Assembly (NCBI RefSeq): GCF_022429625.1
Contig: NZ_CP092483.1
Span: forward strand, 806,001-870,000
Reading direction: 5' to 3'
DNA length: 64,000 nucleotides
Source of the DNA: Devosia lacusdianchii
GTDB lineage: Bacteria > Pseudomonadota > Alphaproteobacteria > Rhizobiales > Devosiaceae
Shown: piece by piece, positions 56,943 to 64,000 of the stretch
Position numbering within the stretch: the stretch's first letter is position 1
How the letters are laid out: each line of letters opens with the position of its first letter
Notes under the pieces: model-generated
The model's input: the letters and a program-made list of their open reading frames with translations, nothing else
The model's database searches: none
Told to the model about the DNA's origin: nothing
Made by a program: the position numbers and the translations under genes

Positions 56943-58109
56943 TCATTTCAGGCACAGCGGACCGGTGGGTGAGAAAACTAGGTCGGCGAAACGCTCGCCC
57001 ATGAGTTGATGGGTAGCTGCGTCGGGATGCAGCCGGTCGGGCAAGGGCAGGGTAGCGTAATCGGCCTCGCCGTAAAGGACGCGGCCATCCAGGTAGTGGA
57101 TATGGGGATCGGTTGCGGCGCGCTGCTCGACGATCCGGACCAGAGCCTGGCGGATCACTGAGAGGGTCAGCTTGCCGGTGCCCATCTCGGCCGCATTACC
57201 AGCCGCGCGGAATGCCATTTCGCCATTGGCGAAATCCGGCGCGGTGGGCCCGGGTGTTTCCTCGTGGATCGGGCAAAGAATGGGCGAGATCACCAGCAGC
57301 GGCGTCCTCGCGTGGCCTTCGCGGATGGTGTCGAGAAAGCCATGCACGGCCGGACCGAAGGCGCGCAGGCGCATCAGGTCGGTATTGACCAGGTTGATGC
57401 CCAGCTTGACGCTGATCATGTCGGCGGGGCTGTCGCGCAGAACGCGCGCCACTGCCGGATCGAGCAGGGCGCTGCCACCGAAACCCAGATTTGTGAGGTT
57501 GACCCCAGCCAGCCGCGCGGCCTTGGCAACCCAGGTGCCGGTGGGGTGATCGGCATTGGAGCCATGGCTGATCGAACTGCCGTGATGCAGCCAGCGCGGC
57601 CGGCTATCCACCAGCGGGGTGATAGGTGCATCGCTTCGCAGGGCCACCAGTTCGGTGGTTTCGTTGTGCGGCAGCCAGATCTCGATGGTCTTGGGACCCT
57701 CGGGCAGGTCGGCGAAGCGCAGGGTGCCCGCCGCGCCTGCCTGGGTTTCCATCGTGCCCTTAGCCATGTCGATATGCAGGATATGGCCGCCTTGCACGCT
57801 ACCCTGGCGGGCCAGATGGCCATCGATGCAGAGCTCGTAGATGCCATCCGGGCGCGGCGGCATGCCCAGGTAGTTGCGCTTGGTCGGCACGGTATCGAGT
57901 TCGATCGCCGTGGCTTGGGTGCGAAACGACAGTCGGACCCCGGAGGGTTGCGCCTCCACCATGAATAATTGCGGATCAAACCACTGCGCACGCGCCCAGG
58001 CGGGCAGGCGATGCGGCAGCAGGCCATGCGAGGTGTGTTCTACTTCGATCGCGCCATGCAGAAAGGCATGGTCGATCGTCGTGGTGACCCACGGCCGTTG
58101 ACTGATCAT
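56943..58109 (-). CDS. SGNH/GDSL hydrolase (carbohydrate-esterase-like)
   Basis: 388 aa. N-terminal ~165 residues form a beta-rich domain (jelly-roll-like). The SGNH domain follows: HHGSSISHGSN (block I, Ser), TNLGFGGSAL (block II, Gly), VKLGINLVN (block III, with Asn), and DRLHPDAAT (block V, Asp/His). No signal peptide. The architecture resembles bacterial CE2/acetylxylan-esterase-like enzymes, probably deacylating a sugar. It lies 43 bp after the TetR gene on the same strand, so the regulator likely controls it. Confidence 0.83.
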   Translation of the reverse strand: MISQRPWVTTTIDHAFLHGAIEVEHTSHGLLPHRLPAWARAQWFDPQLFMVEAQPSGVRLSFRTQATAIELDTVPTKRNYLGMPPRPDGIYELCIDGHLARQGSVQGGHILHIDMAKGTMETQAGAAGTLRFADLPEGPKTIEIWLPHNETTELVALRSDAPITPLVDSRPRWLHHGSSISHGSNADHPTGTWVAKAARLAGVNLTNLGFGGSALLDPAVARVLRDSPADMISVKLGINLVNTDLMRLRAFGPAVHGFLDTIREGHARTPLLVISPILCPIHEETPGPTAPDFANGEMAFRAAGNAAEMGTGKLTLSVIRQALVRIVEQRAATDPHIHYLDGRVLYGEADYATLPLPDRLHPDAATHQLMGERFADLVFSPTGPLCLK

Positions 58110-58152
58110 TTTCGTGTTCCGATGTTGAAGAGGGGGGCTCGCTGGCGCGCCG

Positions 58153-58737
58153 TCAGGCCGGAGCAGGCGGGTTGCCGGGCCAGTGGCGCAGGATGGTGTC
58201 CAGCGCGTCGAGCGTGCGCAGCCACGATTCCTGCGGCGCCGGAGCGCTATGTTTGAAGCTGCCGCTCAGCTCCAGGGTGGAAAACCCCAGAAAAACACTG
58301 CCCAGCAGCCGCACGGCATGGGTTTCGTCCGGCTCGGCCAGGGCATAGCCGCGCAGTACCGCGCGCATCATCTGCGCCAAGCGGACGCCGCCACTATTTG
58401 CCGCCTTATCGGCGTCGAGCGGAAACCGCGTGGCGGCGAACAGGCCCGGATGCTCGGAGGCGAAACGCCGATGCACATCGGCGAGCGCCACGAGCGCGTC
58501 CTTGCCGGCGCGGCCGGCCACAGCCCCGGAAGCCTCATCGGCCAGCGCCTGCAGGGCAAACAGCGCCACACGCGCCTTGAGGTCCTGCCCATTCCTCACA
58601 TGGGAATAAAGGCTGGCCACCTGCACGTCGAACAGCTTGGCCAGGGCCGAGGGCGTCACCGCCTCAAAACCGTCGCGATCCGCCATTTCGGCGCCGGCCC
58701 GCACCAGCCGATCGACATTCAAACCAACCCGTACCAT
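58153..58737 (-). CDS. TetR family transcriptional regulator
   Basis: 194 aa. N-terminal HTH (VRAGAEMADRDGFEAVTPSALAKLFDVQVASLYSHVRN) and a C-terminal ligand domain with a late GSVFLGFSTLELSGSF segment, as in the TetR_C WHG group. It precedes the SGNH hydrolase and a palindrome lies upstream. Ligand unknown. Confidence 0.9.
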   Translation of the reverse strand: MVRVGLNVDRLVRAGAEMADRDGFEAVTPSALAKLFDVQVASLYSHVRNGQDLKARVALFALQALADEASGAVAGRAGKDALVALADVHRRFASEHPGLFAATRFPLDADKAANSGGVRLAQMMRAVLRGYALAEPDETHAVRLLGSVFLGFSTLELSGSFKHSAPAPQESWLRTLDALDTILRHWPGNPPAPA

Positions 58738-58772
58738 GGCAACAAGCTCATACTAAGACATGAAGCTTATTG

Positions 58773-58787
58773 CCTAAAATATTTAGG
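58773..58787. promoter_or_regulatory. Palindrome upstream of the TetR gene
   Basis: CCTAAA-ATA-TTTAGG lies 36 bp before the TetR start in an AT-rich patch. It is a likely autoregulatory operator. Confidence 0.55.
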
Positions 58788-58815
58788 TTTGTCAAGCAAG
58801 CAGGAGGCTGGTGCC

Positions 58816-59688
58816 TTAGTTGCTATCGATAACCGGCACTTTGCCGGCGATATAGGCCTCGACCTTGTCGCCCAGGATGCGTTTGAAGCGCTCTTTTTCC
58901 GTCTCCGCATGGGCGACGATTTCGCGGACGCGCCAGAATTCTAGCGCGCCGAACGAGGCGACATGCGGCCGGATATAGATGTCCGGCGGATAGGCCGCCA
59001 TCATATGCGCTGTCAGCGAATGCATCATGATCTGGGCCGAGCCGAACCAGATATCGAGCGCCTTGTGGTCGGTCTTGGCGATGCCCTCCGAGGGATCGCC
59101 ATTGACGTCGATACCGATCAGGAAGTCGGTGTCGATATCGGCCTGATCAAGCGGCAGCGGATTGACCACGCCGCCATCGACCAGGATGTGGTTGGAATAG
59201 ACCACCGGCTTGAACAGGCTCGGAATGGCGATGGAGCCGGCAATGGCGGGCCGCAGCAGGCCGGCATTGAACACCACCTGGTGCCACGACTGGAAATCGG
59301 TCGCCACCACGTAGAGCGGGGTCTTGAGATCCTTGAACTCGAGCGGAAAGTTGGTTGGCGTGAACGCATCGACAATGCTGGTTGCGTCAAGCTGCATCGA
59401 AATGCCGTTCTTGAGTATGCCGCCAATCCCCCGAATCTGGGTGGCCCAGAGCTTGGTGGCGATGGCACGCATCGTGCCCAGCACCTGATAGGAATGCTCG
59501 CGCAATTCCTTGCCGGTCATGCCGGCCGCCCAGCCGGCGCCGATCAGCGCGCCGATGGATGTGCCCGAAATGACCGACGGCCGCAGCCCCAGCTCGTCCA
59601 TCGCCTCGATGTAGGGGATATGGGTCAGCCCCCGGGCCGAACCGCCGCCCAGGGCCACACCGATCCGCGGTCCAGATTCCATTCGCAT
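58816..59688 (-). CDS. Patatin-like phospholipase (RssA type)
   Basis: 290 aa from ATG 59688 with a GGGAG SD. The longer in-frame extension to 60102 runs into purD and is rejected. The patatin catalytic dyad is present: GGGSARGLTHIPYIEAM (oxyanion loop), G-x-S-x-G as SGTSIGAL, and the Asp in LVDGGVVNPLPL (D-G-G). It resembles RssA/YchK-type cytosolic proteins. It may hydrolyse phospholipid or have a signalling role. It follows purD by 142 bp on the same strand. Confidence 0.88.
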   Translation of the reverse strand: MRMESGPRIGVALGGGSARGLTHIPYIEAMDELGLRPSVISGTSIGALIGAGWAAGMTGKELREHSYQVLGTMRAIATKLWATQIRGIGGILKNGISMQLDATSIVDAFTPTNFPLEFKDLKTPLYVVATDFQSWHQVVFNAGLLRPAIAGSIAIPSLFKPVVYSNHILVDGGVVNPLPLDQADIDTDFLIGIDVNGDPSEGIAKTDHKALDIWFGSAQIMMHSLTAHMMAAYPPDIYIRPHVASFGALEFWRVREIVAHAETEKERFKRILGDKVEAYIAGKVPVIDSN

Positions 59689-59830
59689 GGCGCCCCGCTC
59701 CCTGCCTTGCGCGCGCAGCCGGTCGGCGATCGCCTTACCGCGCAATTGCAGCGGCGTCAGCGGGCGTTGCGACCGCGTCTCGTCAAAGACGGTCTTGCGG
59801 AAGGGTAGATCAGCGAAGTTGAGGAATGGT

Positions 59831-61105
59831 TCAGATGCGCGAGCGGGCGATTTCGCGCCAGCCGATGTCTCGGCGGCAAAAGCCTTCTGGCCAAACAATC
59901 TTGTCCACGCTTGCGTAAGCACGCTTCTGCGCCTCTCCCACGTTGGCTCCGAGCGCGGTGATGTTGAGAACGCGCCCGCCGGCAGCAAGTAAACGTTCAC
60001 CATCCCGCCGCGTTCCGGCGTGGAACACCTGAATCTCATCGCTGTCGATGGCATCGGCGCCCCGGATTTCGGAGCCCTTGCCATAGTCGCCTGGATAGCC
60101 ATTCGTGGCCATGATGACCGTCAATGCGTACTGGTCTTTCCACCGCACATCGTGGCCAGCCAGGGTTCCCGTCGCCGTGGCATGCAGCAACGGCAGCAGG
60201 TCGCTTTCCATCCGCATCACCAGCACCTGCGTCTCAGGGTCGCCGAAGCGCGCATTGTACTCGACCAGCTTGGGACCATCGCTGGTCAGCATCAGCCCGG
60301 CATAAAGCACACCCTGATAGGGCGTGCCCCGCGCCGCCAGACCCTTGACCGTCGGCCAGATCACGCGCTCCAGCACCTCGTCATAGACCTCGCGGGTCAT
60401 GACGGGGGCAGGGGAGTAGGCGCCCATGCCACCGGTATTGGGGCCGGTGTCGCCATCGAAGGCCCGCTTGTGGTCCTGTGCCGTGGTCAATGGTAGGATA
60501 TCGGTGCCGTCGCAGAGCACAAAAAGGCTGACCTCCTCGCCCTCCATGAATTCCTCGATCACCACTTCCGCGCCAGAGGCGCCGAACGCCCCGGCAAAGC
60601 AGTCGATGATCGCCTCCTCTGCCTCGTCGACGCTCATGGCCACAGTGACGCCCTTGCCGGCGGCCAAGCCATCGGCCTTGATCACGATCGGCGCACCCTG
60701 TGTATAGACATAGGCCAGCGCCGCAGCCTCAGTGTCGAAGCGACCATAGGCAGCGGTGGGAATATCCATCTCGTCGCACAGCGCCTTGGTGAAGCCCTTC
60801 GACCCTTCGAGCTGGCCAGCCGCCTTGCTGGGGCAGAAGCAGATGATGCCGGCGGCGCGCACATCGTCACCCAGCCCCGCAACCACCTGCGCATCGGGTC
60901 CGACCACGACAAAGTCGATGGCCATCAGCTTGCAGAAATCAGTGACTGCCTTGTGGTCGGTGATGTCGATGACGACGTTCTCTGCCACCTCGCCGGTGCC
61001 GCCATTGCCTGGCGCGATGAACAGCTTGGTCAGCAGCGGCGATTGCGCGATTTTCCATGCCAGGGCGTGCTCGCGACCCCCCGAACCAATCACCAGAACC
61101 CGCAT
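59831..61105 (-). CDS. purD: Phosphoribosylamine-glycine ligase PurD
   Basis: 424 aa from ATG 61105 with a GGGAGG SD. It has MRVLVIGSGGREHALAW, the ATP-grasp core IVIKADGLAAGKGVTVA, and ARFGDPETQVLVMRM. It joins ribosylamine-5-phosphate and glycine in purine synthesis. Standalone gene in this region. Confidence 0.96.
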   Translation of the reverse strand: MRVLVIGSGGREHALAWKIAQSPLLTKLFIAPGNGGTGEVAENVVIDITDHKAVTDFCKLMAIDFVVVGPDAQVVAGLGDDVRAAGIICFCPSKAAGQLEGSKGFTKALCDEMDIPTAAYGRFDTEAAALAYVYTQGAPIVIKADGLAAGKGVTVAMSVDEAEEAIIDCFAGAFGASGAEVVIEEFMEGEEVSLFVLCDGTDILPLTTAQDHKRAFDGDTGPNTGGMGAYSPAPVMTREVYDEVLERVIWPTVKGLAARGTPYQGVLYAGLMLTSDGPKLVEYNARFGDPETQVLVMRMESDLLPLLHATATGTLAGHDVRWKDQYALTVIMATNGYPGDYGKGSEIRGADAIDSDEIQVFHAGTRRDGERLLAAGGRVLNITALGANVGEAQKRAYASVDKIVWPEGFCRRDIGWREIARSRI

Positions 61106-61164
61106 GCAAAACCTCCCGCCGCCGATGGCCGGGTGATGCACCAGCAGGCGTCGTGAGGCAAGGT

Positions 61165-61770
61165 TTACTTGTCGGGTGTGCCGTTGAGCAAGGCGTCGAT
61201 CATCGCTTTCATGTGGCGCGCGCCATTGCGTTCGAACTGGCGCGCGGCCACCAACAGGGCCTGTGGCGTGGTGCCTTTGCGGTCGACATGCTGTTCGAGG
61301 ATGGTGGCGAGCTCGAGATTAACGCGCGTACCAACCTCCAGGAATTCGACGATGGCGCTCAACTGATCCGGCGAGTAGCGGGAGATCAGCAAGGGTGTGA
61401 GAAGCTGGAAGTGTGCGAACACCCGGGACGATATCTCGCCGGCAATCGGGGTGATGCTGATCCACACCTTGCGGCGGTCTGCCGGATCGCGCTCGCGAAC
61501 CACATAGCCGACCGCCTCCAGCCGATCGACGACAACGGTCACTGCGCCGGTGGTGAGTCGGGCCTCGCTGGCGAGCGTGCCAGCGGTAATTTTCCCATGC
61601 CTGTCAATGACATCCATGCAGCGGCTGTCCGTGCGATTTATGCCCATAAAGCGCGCGAGGCAGTCCTCCCACACGTCCTGCGCCACCTGATCGGCGCGGA
61701 TGACGTCCTTGAGTTTCATAACCTCGGCAAGGCCAGGATGATCTCTTGACATTAAAATATCTTGATCCAT
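61165..61770 (-). CDS. MarR family transcriptional regulator
   Basis: 201 aa from ATG 61770 (an in-frame ATG at 61752 is possible). The winged HTH is clear: ITAGTLASEARLTTGAVTVVVDRLEAVGYVVRERDPADRRK (wing with D-x-R-DRR). It is divergent from the ABC export pair (69 bp between starts), which it probably controls. A palindrome covers its start codon. Confidence 0.9.
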   Translation of the reverse strand: MDQDILMSRDHPGLAEVMKLKDVIRADQVAQDVWEDCLARFMGINRTDSRCMDVIDRHGKITAGTLASEARLTTGAVTVVVDRLEAVGYVVRERDPADRRKVWISITPIAGEISSRVFAHFQLLTPLLISRYSPDQLSAIVEFLEVGTRVNLELATILEQHVDRKGTTPQALLVAARQFERNGARHMKAMIDALLNGTPDK

Positions 61771-61777
61771 AAGATAT
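61757..61777. promoter_or_regulatory. Operator-like palindrome at the MarR start
   Basis: ATATCTT (61757-61763) and AAGATAT (61771-61777) flank GATCCAT, whose complement is the MarR start codon region. Further AAGAT copies follow to 61800. This is a probable MarR binding site for autoregulation and control of the divergent ABC genes. Confidence 0.65.
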
Positions 61778-61839
61778 CAATATCACAAGATTTCAATCGG
61801 GTCGATATCGGTCGGCTCAATTTCAAAGCGGGCAAATCC

Positions 61840-62787
61840 ATGATCGAGGCACAGGGTCTCAAAAGGACATACAAGACAAAAGGTAAAACCGTCGAGGCAG
61901 TGCGCGGCGTCGATCTGACCGTGCGTGCCGGTGAAATAGTTGGTTTTCTCGGTCCCAATGGCGCCGGTAAGACCACCACACTCAAGATGCTCTGCACCCT
62001 TCTCGCACCCACAGGTGGACGTGCGGTGGTCGCGGGTCACGACTTGTTGACCGATTCCATCGGAGTGCGGCGGTCCATCGGCTACGTGTCACAGGCCGGC
62101 TCGACCGCCCCAGAAGCGCGCGCGGGGGAAGAAATCACCGGCCACGCCCGCTTCTATGGCATCGACAAAGCCACGGCCGAGGCGCGAGCTCGAAAGCTGT
62201 TGGCTGATCTCGATCTGGCCGATGTATGGGACCGCACCTGCGGTTCCCTGTCGGGCGGGCAGCGGCGGCGGCTCGATATCGTGATGGGTCTCATCCACCA
62301 GCCAAAGCTGGTTTTTCTCGATGAACCCTCCACCGGCCTCGACCCGCAAAGCCGCGCCAATCTCTGGACCCACATCCGCAAATTGCGCGATGAGATGGGC
62401 ACCACGGTGTTCATCACCACCCACTACATGGATGAGGCCGACTCCCTCTCGGACCGCTTGCTGATCATCGACATGGGCCAGATTGTTGCCGAGGGCACAT
62501 CGGCTGAACTCAAGCGGCGGGTATCGGGCGACACCATCACCCTCACCCTGCGCAGGGCCGAAGATGCCACCGAGGCGGCCGGCGTTGCTGGCATGCTGCC
62601 AGGGTCGGACGCGCCGGTCATCGACGGCCACATCGTGCGCTTCCACGTGCCCAATGGCGGCGCGGCGCTACCCATTCTCCTGGGCGAATTCACCAAAGCC
62701 GGCATCGAGGCCATTGGCGTCGAGGTCAATCGCCCGACCCTGGATGACGTCTTCCTCACGCTCACCGGCCGCTCGTTGCGCGAGTGA
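61840..62787 (+). CDS. ABC-2 type exporter ATP-binding protein (daunorubicin-resistance DrrA-like)
   Basis: 315 aa from ATG 61840; the extension to 61762 crosses the operator. Walker A GPNGAGKTT, signature LSGGQRRRLDI, Walker B LVFLDEPSTGLD and H-loop TTHYMDEAD are present. A C-terminal DrrA-type extension (residues ~225-315) ends PTLDDVFLTLTG. With the downstream permease it likely exports a drug or lipid. Regulated presumably by the MarR protein. Confidence 0.92.
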   Translation: MIEAQGLKRTYKTKGKTVEAVRGVDLTVRAGEIVGFLGPNGAGKTTTLKMLCTLLAPTGGRAVVAGHDLLTDSIGVRRSIGYVSQAGSTAPEARAGEEITGHARFYGIDKATAEARARKLLADLDLADVWDRTCGSLSGGQRRRLDIVMGLIHQPKLVFLDEPSTGLDPQSRANLWTHIRKLRDEMGTTVFITTHYMDEADSLSDRLLIIDMGQIVAEGTSAELKRRVSGDTITLTLRRAEDATEAAGVAGMLPGSDAPVIDGHIVRFHVPNGGAALPILLGEFTKAGIEAIGVEVNRPTLDDVFLTLTGRSLRE

Positions 62788-62834
62788 ATATCCGGCAGAC
62801 CACCGACGAAATTCCCGGTTCAAAGGACCATGAG

Positions 62835-63596
62835 ATGAGCTTTCTTTCCGACACCTGGACTGTCTTTACTCGCGCCATGCGCCTTGCGCTCCGCCAGCCG
62901 CTCTGGGTGGTTATCGGCGTGATGCAGCCTATCCTCTACCTCACCCTGTTCGGCCCGCTGCTCGTGCCTCTGGCAAGCGCCCCCGGCTTTCCTCCCGGTG
63001 ATGCCTGGGTGATCTTCGTGCCCGGCCTCCTGGTGCAGCTCGGCATATTCGGCGGCGCCTTTGTCGGCTTCGGCATCATTGCCGAATGGCGTTACGGCGT
63101 CATCGATCGCGAACTGGTCACCCCGGCCAGCCGCGCTGCGTTGATCACCGGGCGAGTGATGCGCGATGTGGTGGTGCTGGTGGTTCAGGCTATCATCCTG
63201 ATCGTCTGCGCACTGTTTTTCGGGCTGCGCGTGCCATTCGGCGCGGTCTTGCTCGGCCTGATCATGATCGGCCTGCTCGGCGCGTCCTTCTCATATCTGA
63301 GCTATTCGGTGGGGTTGATGACCAAGAGCGAGGATGCCTTTGCGCCGCTGGTCAACATGGTCTCGCTACCGGTCCTGCTGCTCTCGGGCATCCTGCTGCC
63401 CATGAGCTTGGCGCCGCGATGGCTGCAAATCCTCAGCGACATCAACCCGTTCAAACACATCGTCAATGCGGTGCGCGCGATCTTCCGCGGCGAAGTGGGG
63501 ACGTTCGAAACCGGGCTGGGCCTGCTGATAGCCATCCTGCTCATTGCCGGTGGCGTGTGGCTCGGGCAGCGGACCTTTGTGGCCCAGACGAAGTAG
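62835..63596 (+). CDS. ABC-2 type transporter permease (DrrB-like)
   Basis: 253 aa from ATG 62835 with an AAGGA SD; the GTG at 62784 overlaps the ATPase end. Six membrane helices; the ABC-2 pattern WRYGVIDRELVTPASRAAL, the SVGLMTKSEDAFAPLVNMVSLPVLLLSGILLPM segment, and NPFKHIVNAVRAIF are hallmarks of the DrrB/NodJ class. It forms the membrane half of the exporter. Confidence 0.92.
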   Translation: MSFLSDTWTVFTRAMRLALRQPLWVVIGVMQPILYLTLFGPLLVPLASAPGFPPGDAWVIFVPGLLVQLGIFGGAFVGFGIIAEWRYGVIDRELVTPASRAALITGRVMRDVVVLVVQAIILIVCALFFGLRVPFGAVLLGLIMIGLLGASFSYLSYSVGLMTKSEDAFAPLVNMVSLPVLLLSGILLPMSLAPRWLQILSDINPFKHIVNAVRAIFRGEVGTFETGLGLLIAILLIAGGVWLGQRTFVAQTK

Positions 63597-63607
63597 GGGC
63601 GCAGCTC

Positions 63608-64000
63608 CTACAGCTCGGCTTCCTTGAAAATCCGGGTCAGATCGCCATTCCACTCGCCACGGTACTTGTCGAGCCAGCGCTCGGCCGGCGACTTGGCGAG
63701 GCGGATGGTTTCTTCCAGCGGGGCCAGGTGGATGGTTTCGTCCTTGCCCTGCGCGTTGCGGCGGTCGCGACGAACCAGGCCGGCTTCGGCAATGCCGACC
63801 GCCTGCGCCGCGACGTCATAGAGGTTGGAGCGATCGTGCGGGGTCATCAGGCCCAGCCGCGGCACCTCGCGGCGCATATGGTCGCGCTCGTCCTGGGTCC
63901 ATGGCTTGATCATCTCATAGGCGGCCTCGAGCGAAATCTCATCGTAGAGCAGCCCGGTCCAGAAGGCCGATAGCGCCGTCACCGACTTCTCGTCGCCCAT
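63608..64000 (-). CDS. gshA: Glutamate-cysteine ligase, C-terminal part (cut by window end)
   Basis: The last 130 residues of the protein are visible; the 5' part lies beyond 64000, and the Met at the edge is internal. FWTGLLYD, a helix with the PRLGL segment, then GKDETIHLAPLEE and AERWLDKYRGEWNGDLTRIFKEAEL match the end of the plant-type (alphaproteobacterial) GshA. It makes gamma-glutamylcysteine, the first step of glutathione. Its stop is 11 bp from the end of the convergent ABC permease gene. Confidence 0.85.
   Translation of the reverse strand: MGDEKSVTALSAFWTGLLYDEISLEAAYEMIKPWTQDERDHMRREVPRLGLMTPHDRSNLYDVAAQAVGIAEAGLVRRDRRNAQGKDETIHLAPLEETIRLAKSPAERWLDKYRGEWNGDLTRIFKEAEL

Noticed and set aside
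58816..60102. Longer 428-codon form of the patatin gene
   Set aside because: Its first ~90 codons overlap the purD 3' end on the same strand and look unlike patatin sequence; the ATG at 59688 has an SD.

Overview
The window reads as a continuous stretch of an alphaproteobacterial chromosome, most like Hyphomicrobiales and probably a Devosia-type genus. This is an inference from high GC, the aerobic (CobN-type) cobalamin genes, the CIRCE-controlled groESL operon, the Entner-Doudoroff cluster, the plant-type glutamate-cysteine ligase tail, and short dispersed palindromes of the rhizobial kind. Coding density is very high. I see no tRNA, rRNA, CRISPR array, transposase, phage gene or replication origin, and no gene-free stretch over 300 bases.

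Layout. 0-4.2 kb (minus strand): a Sel1-repeat protein, a GNAT acetyltransferase, an orphan BrnA-like antitoxin, then groES-groEL with promoter, CIRCE operator and terminator. 4.2-10.7 kb: small conserved proteins, a DMT exporter, a sigma-54 response regulator divergent from a ROK-type repressor, a TipF-like degenerate EAL protein and a DUF4345 membrane protein. 10.7-19.6 kb: plus-strand housekeeping genes (HAD protein, ribF, ileS, lspA, a lipoprotein, an RluB-type pseudouridine synthase with a very long basic tail, rsmD).

19.7-26.2 kb is a zinc-starvation locus. zur-znuB-znuC run leftward; znuA, an AztD-ZinT fusion chaperone and a ZigA-type COG0523 GTPase run rightward. Two Zur-like boxes lie in the znuC/znuA divergent region and a third candidate lies before the fusion gene. 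Small DUF genes follow.

27.4-43.5 kb is a cobalamin/cobalt region: a canonical cobalamin riboswitch leads cbtB-cbtA-cobW-cobN, a P-loop kinase-like gene, cobO and a caspase-fold-like protein. After a secreted protein and a CDF metal exporter, a second, variant cobalamin-riboswitch-like leader precedes cobE. Then come cobK (minus), cobA-cobB-cobQ-cbiB (plus) and cobP (minus). The corrin-ring methyltransferases other than cobA, and cobST, are not in the window.

43.7-48.8 kb is a sugar-catabolism unit (BadF-type N-acetylglucosamine kinase, zwf, pgl, edd). 49-64 kb holds mutL coupled to a two-domain glyoxalase/hydrolase fusion, a membrane alpha/beta-hydrolase, a TDT transporter with divergent LysR regulator, tadA, a TetR-SGNH hydrolase pair, a patatin, purD, a MarR regulator divergent from an ABC-2 drug-export pair, and the 3' part of gshA cut by the window end.

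The points most worth a second look are the caspase-like protein in the cobalamin operon, the AztD-ZinT fusion in the Zur regulon, palindromic-repeat insertions read in frame inside cobN, the variant riboswitch with a Shine-Dalgarno-sequestering hairpin before cobE, a possible structured RNA between cobP and the sugar kinase, and a family of intergenic palindromes sharing a CTTGA-like loop.
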